Source: Rehmannia glutinosa
Taxonomy: Eukaryota > Streptophyta > Magnoliopsida > Lamiales > Orobanchaceae
Length of the DNA: 64,000 nt
Reading direction: 5' to 3'
NCBI GenBank assembly: GCA_016081115.2
Contig: JABTTQ020002186.1
Coordinates: 277,094 to 341,093, forward strand
Position numbers and translations under genes: made by a program. Position 1 is the first letter of the stretch. Each line of letters begins with the position of its first letter. This document shows positions 22,401 to 33,763 of this stretch, in pieces. The notes beneath the pieces were generated by a model, which made no database searches, had not been told where the DNA came from, and saw only the letters and a list, made by a program, of their open reading frames with translations.

Positions 22401-23919
22401 CCCTTGAACGACTCAGCTTCCACTTCCTCCATTCTCGCAGACGATTTTGGATGTCTGGATATGGTTGAGATAGCATGATCACATCATCATCATCATCTTC
22501 CTGCTGTACTTCTTTCTCAGGAATTGAGGGTAGCAGAGATTGCTGCTCTTTACCCTCAACAGCGTCTGTTGTAGGCGGAGACACAGTCCTGTCGATAGGA
22601 GACTTAGCTATCTCAGCTGTTACTTGCTCCTCAGCTATTCTGTCCACAGCTGGGTCTTCAACTTGCCTCTGCTGATCGGCCTCAGCAGACTTGGCAGTTT
22701 CATCAATAATCTATAGAGACTCTACTTCTCCAGTTGTTTCAGCGATCTGTTCCAGCTGAGTGGCAGACTTAGCTATTTTCTCAAGCTCTGAACGCTTGAA
22801 GAGTCTTCTTCTTTTGATCCACACCAGAGAAATTTCTGGTTCGGATACAGTTTCCTCAGAGTCCTGGGCGGTAGGGGCGGTGCTACTTTCTTTTTCCGAG
22901 GAGCTGGCTTTCTTGGTTTGTCGATCTGTTCTTCTTGACAACTGGAGAAGGTATTTGAGGTTCCTTCTCATTGCGGCATTTGCAGGGGCGGGAGACACAG
23001 CTGCGGCGGGTGACTCGGTTGTAGGGCAGTGCGGTTGTTTTCTTTTTCTTCTTTGGGCGTGATCTTCTTTCCGGTGCAGGGGGCTTTCTTCTTGGGAGGG
23101 GAGACAAAAATTTGTTTCCTCAGGGTGGTGATTCCCCTCACTTGTATCCGCTCTCTTGGCGTAAGCTCTCTTCGAGCTCAGGAAATATTTGATCGGAACA
23201 TTTTCTTGTTGACATGGAACGTCTTTCCATGTTGGAGTGGAACTCCTTTCACCTCCATCAACCGCCAATCACAAGGCCATATCCCGAGGATCCTCCGAAA
23301 GACCCATCTTCCTTGGAAGACTTATTTCCAACATTTTGGCGAGTCCGCCGTATACAAACTCAAATTTGATTTACCTTCTTCTCCTCCATGACCGCATGAC
23401 CATCACGATCGGCTTAGTTTTGGACGGTGATTAAAGCTTCCAAATTTGATGTCTACACACTTGGAAACAATGTCCAGCAACTTGTGGTAATCTTCCTTCA
23501 GCAGCTTCTTGTCAGCTGTGTAGACAACCTTCACAGCACATTCAGGTTTGGCCACTTCCTTCCATGCAGCAACCAGGTTTACATCGGCCTCATAGATCTC
23601 CGGCACTCCTTCCGACGACAATGACAAACAATGCTCCGCTATATCTTGGCGGTGATTGTAAACTCCTTTCCGTGTGAGCAGACGACTTGATGCCCTCGTC
23701 GTGAACTTCAAAGCATTCACGAGAAGCGGGCGACCTCTTCCACATACGTCATCGAAACTCCATCGTGAGAAAGGGTTTCAGTCCAGATTTCTCTACTTTC
23801 TCAACTATCTTCTTCACAAGGGTTTCATCGGACCCCTGTTTGATCATCCCTTTGAAATCCACGGTTGAACCAGTGTGGATTTGCTTTCCTAACTTAGTGA
23901 AATCATAAGTAGTTGCCAT
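19434..23919 (-). pseudogene. Third ORF of SIRE-like element (env-like position), broken
   Basis: Between RNase H and the 3' LTR lie about 4.5 kb of coding-like sequence in many short frames on the minus strand. A plausible start is the ATG at 23,919 (MATTYDFTKLG). Later segments include 23,403-23,720, 22,711-23,268 (Lys/Arg/Pro-rich), 22,006-22,647 (acidic, Glu-rich), 19,948-20,463 (charged, helical) and 19,434-19,707 (Arg/Lys/Glu-rich, likely coiled coil). SIRE elements carry an ORF here that has been called envelope-like; its function is unproven. I see no clear signal peptide or transmembrane segment in the pieces. Stops and frameshifts separate them, so no intact product is encoded. Hexamers containing CAGCTG or AGCTGA are unusually frequent. 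Confidence 0.65.
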
Positions 23920-24477
23920 TTCAGTGATTTTTACCAAACGATTTTTGAGAAACTTGCTTTGAAGATTGATAGGGTTTCGAGAGAAAAATACAGTCTTTGC
24001 TTTTGGAGAGATGAACAGTTTTGGTGTAGTGTGAGAGAGAAGCTGAACAAAATGGTATATGTATGGGTTATGAAAGGACGTGCATACGGTTTTTGAAATT
24101 TTGATCAAGATCAACGGCTTAGATTTAGCACGCCGATTAGCATTTAATTGCTCGCATTTAATGCGGCAACATTTATATCCAATCATATGCTTTGTCGTGC
24201 GACTTTTTGCATGCACTGTCATTATTATGCTGACGTCATCCTTAAAACATTCCCGCTTATTAAAAACGACTGTGTTTTTGTCACTTAGCTCATAAATGAC
24301 TCAGCTTACTCCTTAGCTAATTCAACTCTTCTTCTCTCTGTTCATATAGTGACTCATCTGTCAGCTAACTCGATACAGCTGACCTTCCGATATGGCTGAT
24401 TCACTTAGCTGATTCACACGCTCAGCTTTATTTTCATCTTTTCACATTCCATCTCTTCTCTTTGAGTCTTCTGAGTG
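23920..24477. other. Spacer between pol and third ORF of SIRE-like element
   Basis: About 560 bp with no assigned coding domain. The part near RNase H (24,290-24,480) has many CAGCT/AGCTGA and GACTCA repeats. Confidence 0.4.
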
Positions 24478-25948
24478 TTAACTCAGTTCAATCAACCCTA
24501 GTTCATGCTTAAGTTCTTCAAATCTTGATTCACACAATGGCTTTGTGAATATGTCAGCTAACTGTTTATCAGTTGAGATGTATTCCAAGGTGATGTCTTT
24601 CTTTTCAACATGATCTCTTATAAAATGATATCTGACATCAATGTGCTTTGTTCTTGAATGCAACACAGGATTTTGAGTGATTGCAATAGCACTTGTGTTA
24701 TCACACATAATTGGAATTTCTTTTTCTTCAACATCATAATCTCTCAGCTGTTGTCTCATCCATAAGACTTGGACTGTGATTTACTGCGGTATGTACTCGG
24801 CAATTTGTGGATGTGGCTATTGAGTTTTTGCTTCTTGCTAAACCAGGAAACCAATCTTTCCAAGCATTTGACATGTGCCTAAAGTGCTCTTCCTATCAAC
24901 TCTACATCCAAAGATAGTCGTAGTCCGAGTAACCAATAAGTTTGAATCCACCTTTCTTTGGATACCATAAGCCGACTTCTGGCATCCCTTCAAATATCTT
25001 AGGATTCGCTTATTGCGAGTCATATGGCTTTCCTTTAGTGCAGATTGAAATCTTGCACATACACCTACCTTGCAAAGGTGATGTCCGCCTACTTCTTTGT
25101 GAGATAGAGTAGTGATCCAATAAGTGCTCGTATCTAGTTTGATCCACAGGCTTTCCATCCGCATCCATATCCATCTTGGTGATGTATTCATTGTTATTTT
25201 CACAGAAGACTTCTCTTCCATACCAAATTTCTTCATTAAATCTCTGGTATACTTTGTTTGACTTATGAAGGTTCCATCCTTCAGTTGTTTAACTTGAAGT
25301 CCTAGAAAGAATGTCAGCTCTCCCATCATGCTCATTTCAAATTTGCCTTGCATGAGGTTTGAGAATTTATCACACCGGCTCTTTGTTTGTGGATCCAAAA
25401 ATAATGTCATCCACATATATTTTTGAACAAGATATACTCTCTCCATCTTGAATTCTGAAGAGTGTTCTATCCACTTTGCCTTTGGTGAATCCATTATCTG
25501 TCAGAAATTGAGATAATGTATCATACCATGCTCTAGGTGCTTGTTTCAATCCATATAGAGCTTTCTTGAGCTTGTACACTTTATCTCCAAGAGTCTTCTG
25601 CTCAAATCCTGGAGGTTGTTCAACATAGACTTCTTCTTCTAAAAGTCCATTTAGAAATGCACTCTTCACATCCATTTGATATACAGTGAAGTTCTTGTGT
25701 GCAGCATAGGCAAGAAACATCCTTATTGCTTCTAATCTAGCAACAAGAGCAAATGTTTCATCAAAATCTATACCTTCTTCTTGGCAATACCCTTTGGCTA
25801 CCAATCTTGCTTTGTTTCTTACCACAGAACCTTCTTCATTCATCTTGTTTCTGAAAACCCATTTTGTGCCAATAACATTTTGATGGGTTGGTCTTTGAAC
25901 CAATTCCCATACTTTGTTTCTTTCAAACTGATTCAGCTCTTCTTGCAT
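24478..25948 (-). pseudogene. Reverse transcriptase and RNase H of SIRE-like copia (broken)
   Basis: RT reads from about 25,948: WELVQRP, GTKWVFRNKMNEEGSVVRNKARLVAKGY, MDVKSAFLNGLLEEEVYVEQPPGFE, LYGLKQAPRAWYD, and the catalytic box YVDD at 25,417-25,406. The frame changes near 25,370-25,400 and again at about 24,840. RNase H remains at 24,759-24,478 with DNTSAIAI, SRTKHIDVRYHFIRD and STDKQLADIFTKPL. The order and motifs are those of copia pol. Frameshifts and stops make it non-functional. Confidence 0.92.
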
Positions 25949-26265
25949 GGCCTGAATTCAATGTGTATCATCCAATGCTTGAGACACATCTTTAGGTCTA
26001 TTTGGGAGATAAAACAAGTGAACATTGCTTCTTGTTGATCTCTGGATCTGGTTCTTACACCATCTTTTACATCTCCAATGACTAGCTCTGGTGGATGGTC
26101 TCTCAGCCATCTCACATCGAGGTTGGAGTAAGTCGGTTGGGTTGATCGTCTTCTGTTTGTGTTATCTTGAGCGACTCTCTCATCATCATCACTTAGATGC
26201 GATTTTTCATTTGTCTTTGAGATTGACAATCTCATCTTCACACTTGATTAATTGTTCGCTTGACT

Positions 26266-27323
26266 TCAACATAGGGACTTTTCTCGCATAGTTGGTGATT
26301 CAAACTTATCGCCTAACTCCTCAAGGTCTTCTCCATTTACATTAGGTTCATCAAAAACCACATGGATAGACTCTTCTGTGACCATAATCCTTTTGTTCAG
26401 CACTCTATAGGCTTTGCTTTCATTTGAGTATCCCAAAAAGATACCTTCATCGACTTTAGCATCAAAAGCCTTTAGATTATCCTTGCCATTGTTGTGGATG
26501 AAGCATTTGCATCCAAAGATTCTAAAATATGCAACATTTGGCTTTCTCCCTGTCCAAATCTCATAGGTAGTCTTTGTCAGCTGTCTATTTATCATGCATC
26601 TATTTTGAGTATAGCATGCGGTGTTTATTGTTTCACCCCAAAATCTTTTAGGCAACCTGCTTGACTAACATGGTCCTTGCCTTTGCTTCCTTGAGAGTTC
26701 TTTCTCTTCCTTCTTTTCGCAACACGATTCTGCTTTGTGGAGTCCTTGTTGCAGATAATTCATGAGCAATACCATTTTCAACACAATCATCGAGTTATTA
26801 TTCCATTGACAAACTCAGTTCCTCTATCAGATCTTATCTTTATAATGGTTTGACTCTTCTCATTTTGAACTCTTTTCATCAGCTGAGGTAACTTTTGCAA
26901 AGTTTCCTTCTTTTTACACATGAAGATTGTCCATGTATTTCTTGAATAATCATCCAGCACTACTAGAGTGTATTTCTTTCCACTTATGCTGGCTGGCTCA
27001 ACTGGACCAAATAGATCCATATGCAATAGATGCAAAATTCTTGTTGAAGATGGACTTGACTTTTCTTTGAATCATGATTTGATCTGCTTTCCCATCTGAC
27101 ATGCATCACAAACACTTTCCTTCTTATATACTGAGTCTGGCAGTCCTTCTACAAGATTACTCCTTGCAAGCTTATTAATTGTCTTGAAATTCAGGTGACT
27201 CAACGTCTTGTGCCACAGCCAACTTGATTCGGTTGTACTCTTTGCTAGCAGACAAGTGCTTGGCGTGGCAGTTGACCAATCTACCACATACATGTTCTTT
27301 TGTCTGGATCCTTGCAGCACCAC
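26266..27323 (-). pseudogene. Integrase of SIRE-like copia (broken)
   Basis: The N-terminal zinc-finger region is at 27,323-27,072 (WHKTLSHLNFKTINKL ... CDACQMGKQIKS). The catalytic core is at 27,035-26,787, with the first Asp in MDLFGPVEP and the second in IRSDRGTEF. The C-terminal part is at 26,655-26,266 (PKRFWGETINTACY, GRKPNVAYFRIFGCKCF, GIFLGYSNESKAYRV). The three parts are in different frames and separated by stops. GYSNESKAYR is characteristic of the SIRE branch. Confidence 0.92.
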
Positions 27324-27329
27324 TCATTT

Positions 27330-27675
27330 GATTCAGTGTCTTTGATTTGGCACACACCCATATTGAATCCAACATTATAGCCCTTGTCACAGAGTTGGCT
27401 GATGTTTAACAAATTGAAGTTGAGGCCTTCAACGTATGCAACATCTGTGATTTCTAATCCATTTTTCCTGATGGATCCGGTGCCTTTAATTTCCCCCGAG
27501 CTTCATTTCCTCCAAATATGACTTTTGCACCTCTAATCTCCTTGAATTTTGACATGATTTTTCTTGTTTCTGTCATGTGTCCGGAGAGCGACCACTATCC
27601 ATGTACCAGGTTCCTTGGCACTCACTGTTCCTTGAACCTCATCTTCTTGGTCGAGTTGATCTTGTTCTTTACCCA
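27330..27675 (-). pseudogene. Aspartic protease remnant of SIRE-like copia
   Basis: Near 27,600 the minus strand reads WYMDSGRS, the degraded form of the copia protease active-site block (D-S-G). Stops and frame changes follow until the integrase zinc finger. Confidence 0.7.
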
Positions 27676-28884
27676 TTAGGCAGTTAAGGCTTCTTCTTGA
27701 GTCACTTGAGTAGTCGACTTCACTACTCTCGAGTCTCGCCGCTTCTTTGACTTGGCTATATCAGTAGTCTCAGCAGCCAACATTGCTCTTTTCTTTTCTT
27801 GTCTTCTTTCTCTGAAGACTTTTCTTTCTTCTTCATTTCTGTATTTATTGACTACAGGATATGGACATTCAATAGCAAGGTGTCCCGGTTGTCTGCAATT
27901 CCAACACAGGCTTTCAACTTTTTGATCAGCTCTTTCATTTCTTGGGTTGTCAGCTCTTTGATATTCGACCTTTTGATATTCTGCTCTCTTTGGTGGCCTA
28001 TCTTCCCTTGACTTAGAGGGAGCTGAATGTCTTCTGGAGGATTCACCTTTGTTCCTTTTGTAGTTCTTGTTGAAGAAATTGTTGAATCTTTTAACCATCA
28101 AGGCAATTTCCTCCTGGTCAATGACTTCTTTGGTCTCAGCTCTCTTCCCTTCCTTGACTAAGAGTGCAGCTATTTTGGGTACAACTATCTCCTCTTGATC
28201 CTTTCTTCTCAGCTCAAACTCATAAGCTTTGAGGTCTGAGAATAGTTCATGACTGGATGTTTTTGATAGGTCCATTGAGTGCCTTAGAGCCATGGTCTTC
28301 ATTTCCCACTCAGCTGGGAGACTCCTTAATATCTTCATACACATCTCCTTCTGTGTGTATTCTTTCCTAAGTGCTGAGAGCTCATTTGTAATTTCAATGA
28401 ATCTAGCATCCAGCTGGTCCATTGTTTCACCTGCAAGCATTTTAAAGTTTTCAAATTTTTGAACAACAACAGATAATTTGTTTTCCTTAATTTGCTCAGA
28501 TCCTTCACAAATTAAGGTTAATTTATCCCAGATTTCTTTGGTTGTTTTGCAAGATTTGACTTTGTTGAACATGGCTTTGTCCAAAGTCTTGTAAAGTATA
28601 TCCTTGGCCACATTGTCAAGGTTGTATCTTTTTCTATCATCATTTGTCCACTCAGCTCTTGGCTTTTCAACCATAGGCTGTCCGGGAGGAGCGACCTCCT
28701 CCTTCTTCCGCCGGCAGCAGACTCTCCTTGCGATTGTGTTCACTTTCATTATTTGCAGTGGCCCATCCTCTATCACTATCCACATCTCATCATTTAAAGC
28801 TGATAGATGAGCCTGCATACGTATTTTCCAGTCATCAAATTCTTCAATGGTGAACATAGGAATGCGTGTCAGATTTGATTCCAT
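27676..28884 (-). CDS. Gag of SIRE-like copia, 402 codons, intact frame
   Basis: The nucleocapsid/capsid protein of the element. The frame starts MESNLTRIPMFTIEEFDDW and contains the copia gag core (EIWDKLTLICEGSEQIKENK, VQKFENFKMLAGETMDQLDARF, LRSLPAEWEMK). A single CCHC zinc knuckle CWNCRQPGHLAIECP is at about residues 330-345, followed by a basic tail. The start lies 109 bp inside the 5' LTR/primer-site side, as expected. It has no internal stop, unlike pol downstream, so it could in principle still make a protein. In the intact element gag would probably be joined to pol. Confidence 0.88.
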   Translation of the reverse strand: MESNLTRIPMFTIEEFDDWKIRMQAHLSALNDEMWIVIEDGPLQIMKVNTIARRVCCRRKKEEVAPPGQPMVEKPRAEWTNDDRKRYNLDNVAKDILYKTLDKAMFNKVKSCKTTKEIWDKLTLICEGSEQIKENKLSVVVQKFENFKMLAGETMDQLDARFIEITNELSALRKEYTQKEMCMKILRSLPAEWEMKTMALRHSMDLSKTSSHELFSDLKAYEFELRRKDQEEIVVPKIAALLVKEGKRAETKEVIDQEEIALMVKRFNNFFNKNYKRNKGESSRRHSAPSKSREDRPPKRAEYQKVEYQRADNPRNERADQKVESLCWNCRQPGHLAIECPYPVVNKYRNEEERKVFRERRQEKKRAMLAAETTDIAKSKKRRDSRVVKSTTQVTQEEALTA

Positions 28885-28992
28885 GATAATAACTTTGTTG
28901 TTTTAAAAATGGCTTTTGAAAGAACAAGTGTTAAAAACTTCTTTGAAAGATTGGAGATCTAGTTCAGTAACCAGTGTCGAAGGCTCAATGAA

Positions 28993-29010
28993 CCAACCGC
29001 TCTGATACCA
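28993..29010 (-). promoter_or_regulatory. Primer-binding site (tRNA-iMet) of SIRE-like element
   Basis: TGGTATCAGAGCGGTTGG on the minus strand, 2 bp from the end of the 5' LTR. This is the standard site complementary to initiator tRNA-Met. Confidence 0.93.
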
Positions 29011-29012
29011 CT

Positions 29013-30580
29013 TGTAGGTCCCAAGGGGTGTGAGTAAGGTTTAGAAGGGAGGGGTTGAATAAACCTTACCAAATTTTCAATTTTAATCCTTTTTAAAATA
29101 ATACAGAGTTAAATACACAGCTAAGTCCTTGAGGGACAACTAAGTTAGTTAACCAAATAGAGTTAGCCACTCAATGATTTCGATTGAATTTTGTTGATTG
29201 AATAACTCAGTTGTTTAGTCTAAACCTTAACTTGGTTGTGATGAGATTTTCAGCGGAAGACTTAACAACCTTGAATTTGGTTTAAGTTTGTTTTAACATT
29301 TGGTTTTAGCACTTTGTTAATTATCAGTTGGAATGCAAATTATCAGCAGATAAATAGTAATATGCATAAATAAAATGCTAAAATATAAATGACACAATAA
29401 ATTTTATAGAGGTTCGAAGATGGGGTAATTCTTCTAATCCTCTCTTCTCCAACTCCTGGAGGAATCCACTAAGTATTGATCAGTACAAAGTGGTTATCGG
29501 TCCGGATGCAAGTCTTGATCACACACGGTGACTTGATCCTTTGGGACTCGATCGGAGATGCCTTGGTCACACGGTGGCTTCTCGTCCGACTCGGAACTTC
29601 TTCATGTAGGCATTTGCTTGCTACTTCACTCACTTGCTCAAGCTTCTTGGATTTGATCACGAAGCCCTCCAATAACTTGAGACCGGTTCGACCTTGAACC
29701 TTTCTACAATCCTCCTTGGAAAGTAGACCCCTTTTGATTCTTCAAAAGTTTTCTCTTCAACAGTTTGAAGTTGTCTTTCCTTCACAGCTTGGTGTTGGAT
29801 TGATTTCCTTCGAAATTTAGGCTTGAGGATTTGCTTGAATAACTTGAGAATAATTTTTGTAGGTTACAGTTCGAATGTTAGCTTGAATGTTCGTGGTTCA
29901 GAGTAACCTTCTCTCAAAGTGATTCCTCGGCCTTTTATAGTGAACTTTCAAAAATCTGCCCGTTGAAGAGACAGGCTGATTTTCAAAAGTCACTTGTATT
30001 CGTTGGCTTATCTTGTTGCAGTCCTTGATGTTGACATTACCTCGTATTAAATGAACATTCAACTTTTCAAAGTCTGACACAAGGTGTAGTGCTTCCCATT
30101 GGTTTATTTCTTTTGCACGCTTCTGGGACTGAGCACTTTAAGACATGGCAGCATGGAAGTATTACTTGTTTAGGTAATATTCTTAACTTCTGTGCAACGG
30201 ATTCTTTTCAGTTGTCTTGACTTGACTGCCTTTTTCCCAGGTGACTTGAGTCTGCTCCCAATCATTGGATGACTCATCTGTCACATCAACTTGACTTGGC
30301 TTCTTGAGTTGAATTGACTGACACTTCACACAGCTGTATCCAGCTGATACTCCTTCAATTGAGTTCTTGACTTCTCCTTCTTGCCATACTCAGCTGCTTC
30401 ACAGCGGAGTCTTCATTTTAGCCTTCAGTTGACTTCTTGCATATCCAGGCATAGCTGACTTGACTCAGCTCGTACAACCCTATCTATTACAATGAAAATT
30501 ACAAGGAAAAAGGGGTGGCAACTTTCGAGTCTAAGTTTTACATAGCATTCATCAAAATCTAATAAACAAATTTCCCAACA
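29013..30580 (-). mobile_element. 5' LTR of SIRE-like element
   Basis: Intact ends in element sense: TGTTGGGAAATTTG at 30,580 and GGGACCTACA at 29,013. A TATA box is at 29,931-29,942. It pairs with 17,664-19,213. Confidence 0.93.
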
Positions 30581-30585
30581 ATTTC

Positions 30586-31598
30586 GATGGGCGCCGCAGC
30601 GCCGGGACTTGGCGCCGCAGCGCCCCTGGGCGGAAATTACAAGGTAACTTATTCCTTTTTCTTGGACTTTTGTGGGGATATAAATACAAGTCTTGGGGCG
30701 TGAAATTAGGGATCTTGGACCCTTGGGCAACCAACAAAACAGCTAGAAGACATAAGAGAAGACTTGGAATATCTTGGGAAAGGCTTGGAGAAGAAGATTG
30801 AAGGCTTCTACATCTAGAAATAGAGAAGATCCCTCAACTCTTGTTCTTATTTTGTTGCTTTCTTCATATCTTGTAAGATGTATTGTTGTATTCCTATGGA
30901 TTCATTTTCTTCAATCATGAGCTAAACTTTATAATTCTAGAGGGATGATGTAATCTATGTTTGAACTTATGTTTTGATATTGTGGTTTGTCAATCTAGAT
31001 TTCCCAATCTATTTGTGCTATTTGGATTTATTGCTTCTAAATTACTTGATCAATAATTTAGAGTGTTTGGTGTATTTGATTTGACACTTGAGAGATGTAA
31101 TTGAATACATGGCCTTGAAATAGCATAACCTAGGATTTCATAGAATTGAGAGATTTGTGAATCCTTTGAAGTCATCAACCAAGATTCATAGTTTTTATTG
31201 AGATTTCAATTGGTGATTTTTATAGAGATATTGATTTCCCAATTGTGATCTAAAATCATTTGGCACTCGAGAGAGGAAATGATTATTGTAGAAATCTTAA
31301 ATTATAAATTGGTAATTTGTGATTGATATACCATATTGATAATATAAAGGAAAACTAGATTCATCACACCTCTAGAATTCATTCTCCCATAGATTTAGAT
31401 GTTTATATTTTGATTAGTTATATCTAGTTATTTTTATTTATAAATTGAGACATCCACCTATTATTGATCTGTCAAATATAGCATAAGTAATTTATACTTG
31501 GTACTTATACACGCATTCCCTGTGGATACGACAACCCTACTCATATCACTATATTAAAACTTGACACCGTAGACTTGCGGTTAGAAAAATCTCTAACA
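30586..31598 (+). mobile_element. 5' LTR of element B, part 2
   Basis: Continues part 1 after the copia insertion and aligns with 36,356-37,370. It has two intact GGCGCCGCAGCGCC units (about 30,590 and 30,612) and a TATA box TATAAATA at 30,679-30,686. It ends ATCTCTAACA at 31,598. Confidence 0.92.
30679..30686 (+). promoter_or_regulatory. TATA box of element B LTR
   Basis: TATAAATA, about 45 bp downstream of the last GC-rich 14-mer; identical box at 36,451-36,458 in the 3' LTR. Confidence 0.65.
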
Positions 31599-31604
31599 AG
31601 TTTT

Positions 31605-31622
31605 TGGCGCCGTTGCCGGGGA
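31605..31622 (+). promoter_or_regulatory. Primer-binding site (tRNA-Asp) of element B
   Basis: TGGCGCCGTTGCCGGGGA, 6 bp after the LTR end; the canonical Athila/Tat site. Confidence 0.93.
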
Positions 31623-31826
31623 ATAATTCATATTATTTGCCCTAATATTATTACTTAGTAGTTTTACTTTAATTTAGATTGGTTCTAATTTCATATGGGT
31701 TATTGCCATTTTTGTGTTTTCTTGTTGATGCAAAGAAATAAAAGTGCTAATTTAATCTTATTTGATCCAGAAATTGAAAGAACACTTCGAAAGATTAGAG
31801 CCGCATGAAGAATCGAATTTGCAAAA

Positions 31827-33063
31827 ATGGCAGGAAACGGTGATGATGAAAACCGCATACCCGTTATTGCACCACCAGAGAGGGCCATTCGTGACTATTT
31901 TAGACCAACCACCAACCAAAATTATTCAGGCATTGTTCGCCAATCAATCAACGCGAACAATTTTGAATTGAAACCGGCCTTGATCAACATGGTACAGCAA
32001 AACCAGTTTGGGGGTAGTGTTGTGGACGATCCTAACACTCATTTGGCTATTTTTCTCGAGATATGTGACACAATAAAAATGAATGGGGTTCCCGATGAAG
32101 CTATTCGGTTGAGGTTATTTCCATTTTCACTTCGTGATAAAGCTAGACAATGGCTTCAAACCTTCCCACCCGACAGTATCACTAGTTGGGATGATCTCAC
32201 TGAAAAACTCATGGCAAAATTCTTTCCACCTAGCAAGACACTTCAACTGAAGAGTGAGATTGCTCAATTTCATCAACTCGACTTTGAGCCACTCTACGAA
32301 GCTTGGGAGCGATTCAAAGAATTATTGAGGAGGTGTCCACAACACGGGTACACAGATTGGCAAAAAGTTCAGTATTTCTACAATGGTATGAATGGGCATT
32401 CAATAACTATTATAGATGCTGCAGCGGGAGGTACATTGATGGCTAAAACTCCAAGTGAAACCATGCTTTTACTAGAAGAAATGGCTGCCAATAGTTATCA
32501 ATGGCCTTCTGAGAGATCCACGCCAAGAAAAATCGCCGGTGTTCTTGAACTTGATACTATGTCCGCATTGGCCTCTCAAATTTCCGCCTTATCAAAGCAA
32601 ATCCACTCTAAATTCGGGTGGAAAACAACAAACAGAGGCTGTCATGGAATTAAGTCAAGAGATGATGAAGCCCGACATGGAGCAAGTCAATTATGTGAAC
32701 AATCGGGGTTTTAATGATAGAGGGAATCAATTGCCAACACACTATCATTCGAGACTTTGCAATCATGAAAATTTCTCATATAGCAATACGAGAAATGTGT
32801 TGCAACCACCTCCGGGATTTCAAACTCAGGCAAGTACGAGTACACAGGTGGGAGAAAACAAGTCGTCTTTGGAAGAATTACTTGGCACATTGATTGTAGA
32901 AACCCGAGCTTGGATGAACAAGAGTGATGCTAACATTGACAAGCTCGGCTCAAGAGTTACAACAATAGAAGGCCACATCAACTCCTTGGGGACACAAGTA
33001 GGGCAGTTAGCAACAATAGTGAATTCATTGCAGCAGAGAGGGAAATTTCCGAGTGATACATAG
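31827..33063 (+). pseudogene. Athila-type gag of element B (frameshifted, no zinc knuckle)
   Basis: The first frame (31,827-32,714) has the gag core: DDPNTHLAIFLEICDTIKMN, IRLRLFPFSLRDKARQWLQT, DFEPLYEAWERFKELLRRCPQHG and a segment with FYNGMNGHS. A frameshift near 32,620-32,650 moves the rest to the frame 32,539-33,063 (QVNYVNNRG, QPPPGFQTQAS, then the coiled-coil motif IEGHINSLGTQVGQLATIVNSL). No CCHC knuckle was found between them, whereas element A has one. The core is well conserved, so B belongs to the same broad lineage but is a different family. Confidence 0.9.
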
Positions 33064-33241
33064 GTTAATCCGAGGGAGCATTGCAATTTATGTAAGAACG
33101 GAGGCAGAAATTCAGCTTGTACCCGAACAATCGCCCATTTATGCGAAAGGAGTGGAATCCAAGGAAATGAAGTTTGAAGAGTTTGAAGCGTGTACTGGAG
33201 GAGGAAAGTAGTGCAATAGTGCGAGAAAACTACCTCAGAAA

Positions 33242-33760
33242 ATGAAGGATCCAGGGAGTTTTAATATTCCTTGTACTATTGGAGGAGTTTTCTTTGAAAA
33301 GCCATTTTGTGATCTTGGTTCAAGTGTAAATCTTATCTCTCTTTCAGAAGTTACAAGGCTTGGGCTTGGGGATGTGAAACCATCTAATATCACATTGCAA
33401 TTTGCTGATCGATCCATCACATATCCTTGGGGAATTATTGAAGATGTGCAAGTAAAAGTTGATAAATTCATTTTCCCCATGGATTTTGTGGTGTTGGGCA
33501 TGGAGGAGGATCAGAACATACCTATAATTTTTGTTCGGCCATTTCTAGCTACGTCAAGAGCATTGATTGACGTAGAAATGGGGGAGTTGACTCTGCGGGT
33601 GAATAAGGAAGAAGTCGTGTTCACCATTCTTCCAACTAAGAGACTTAAATTTGAATCAAATGATGGTTATCAGATAGATGGGCATAGGGCTGAAGATATT
33701 GGTGGTTGGGAAGTATCTAAGGGAAACGTAGATAACGTTCCTATTGGAGATCCAACTTGA
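33242..33760 (+). pseudogene. Protease of element B, followed directly by post-pol sequence
   Basis: An open frame of 172 codons starting MKDPGSFNIPC. It holds the active site D-L-G-S at 33,311-33,322 and the Athila block LQFADRSITYPWGIIEDVQVKVD, then IIFVRPFLATSRALIDVEMGELTLRV, which in complete elements leads toward RT. Here the frame ends about 35 codons later and the DNA passes into GCGCTTCTTGGGAGGCAA (33,800), the phrase that in element A lies after integrase (37,937). RT, RNase H and integrase are therefore deleted between these points. The protease frame itself is open. Confidence 0.88.
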
Positions 33761-33763
33761 GGA

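Larger units (their letters stand above)
17664..30580 (-). mobile_element. SIRE/Maximus-like Ty1/copia element with perfect TSD
   Basis: A 12.9-kb element on the minus strand. LTRs: 29,013-30,580 (5' in element sense) and 17,664-19,213 (3'). The 5-bp duplication ATTTC is perfect (17,659-17,663; 30,581-30,585). A tRNA-iMet primer site adjoins the 5' LTR and the polypurine tract AAAAAGGGGGAAAT adjoins the 3' LTR. Order is gag, protease, integrase, RT, RNase H, then about 5 kb of extra coding-like sequence before the 3' LTR. That order (integrase before RT) defines copia, and the extra third ORF plus residues such as GYSNESKAYR are typical of the SIRE/Maximus lineage. Gag is intact over 402 codons; pol is broken in many places. 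Confidence 0.93.
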
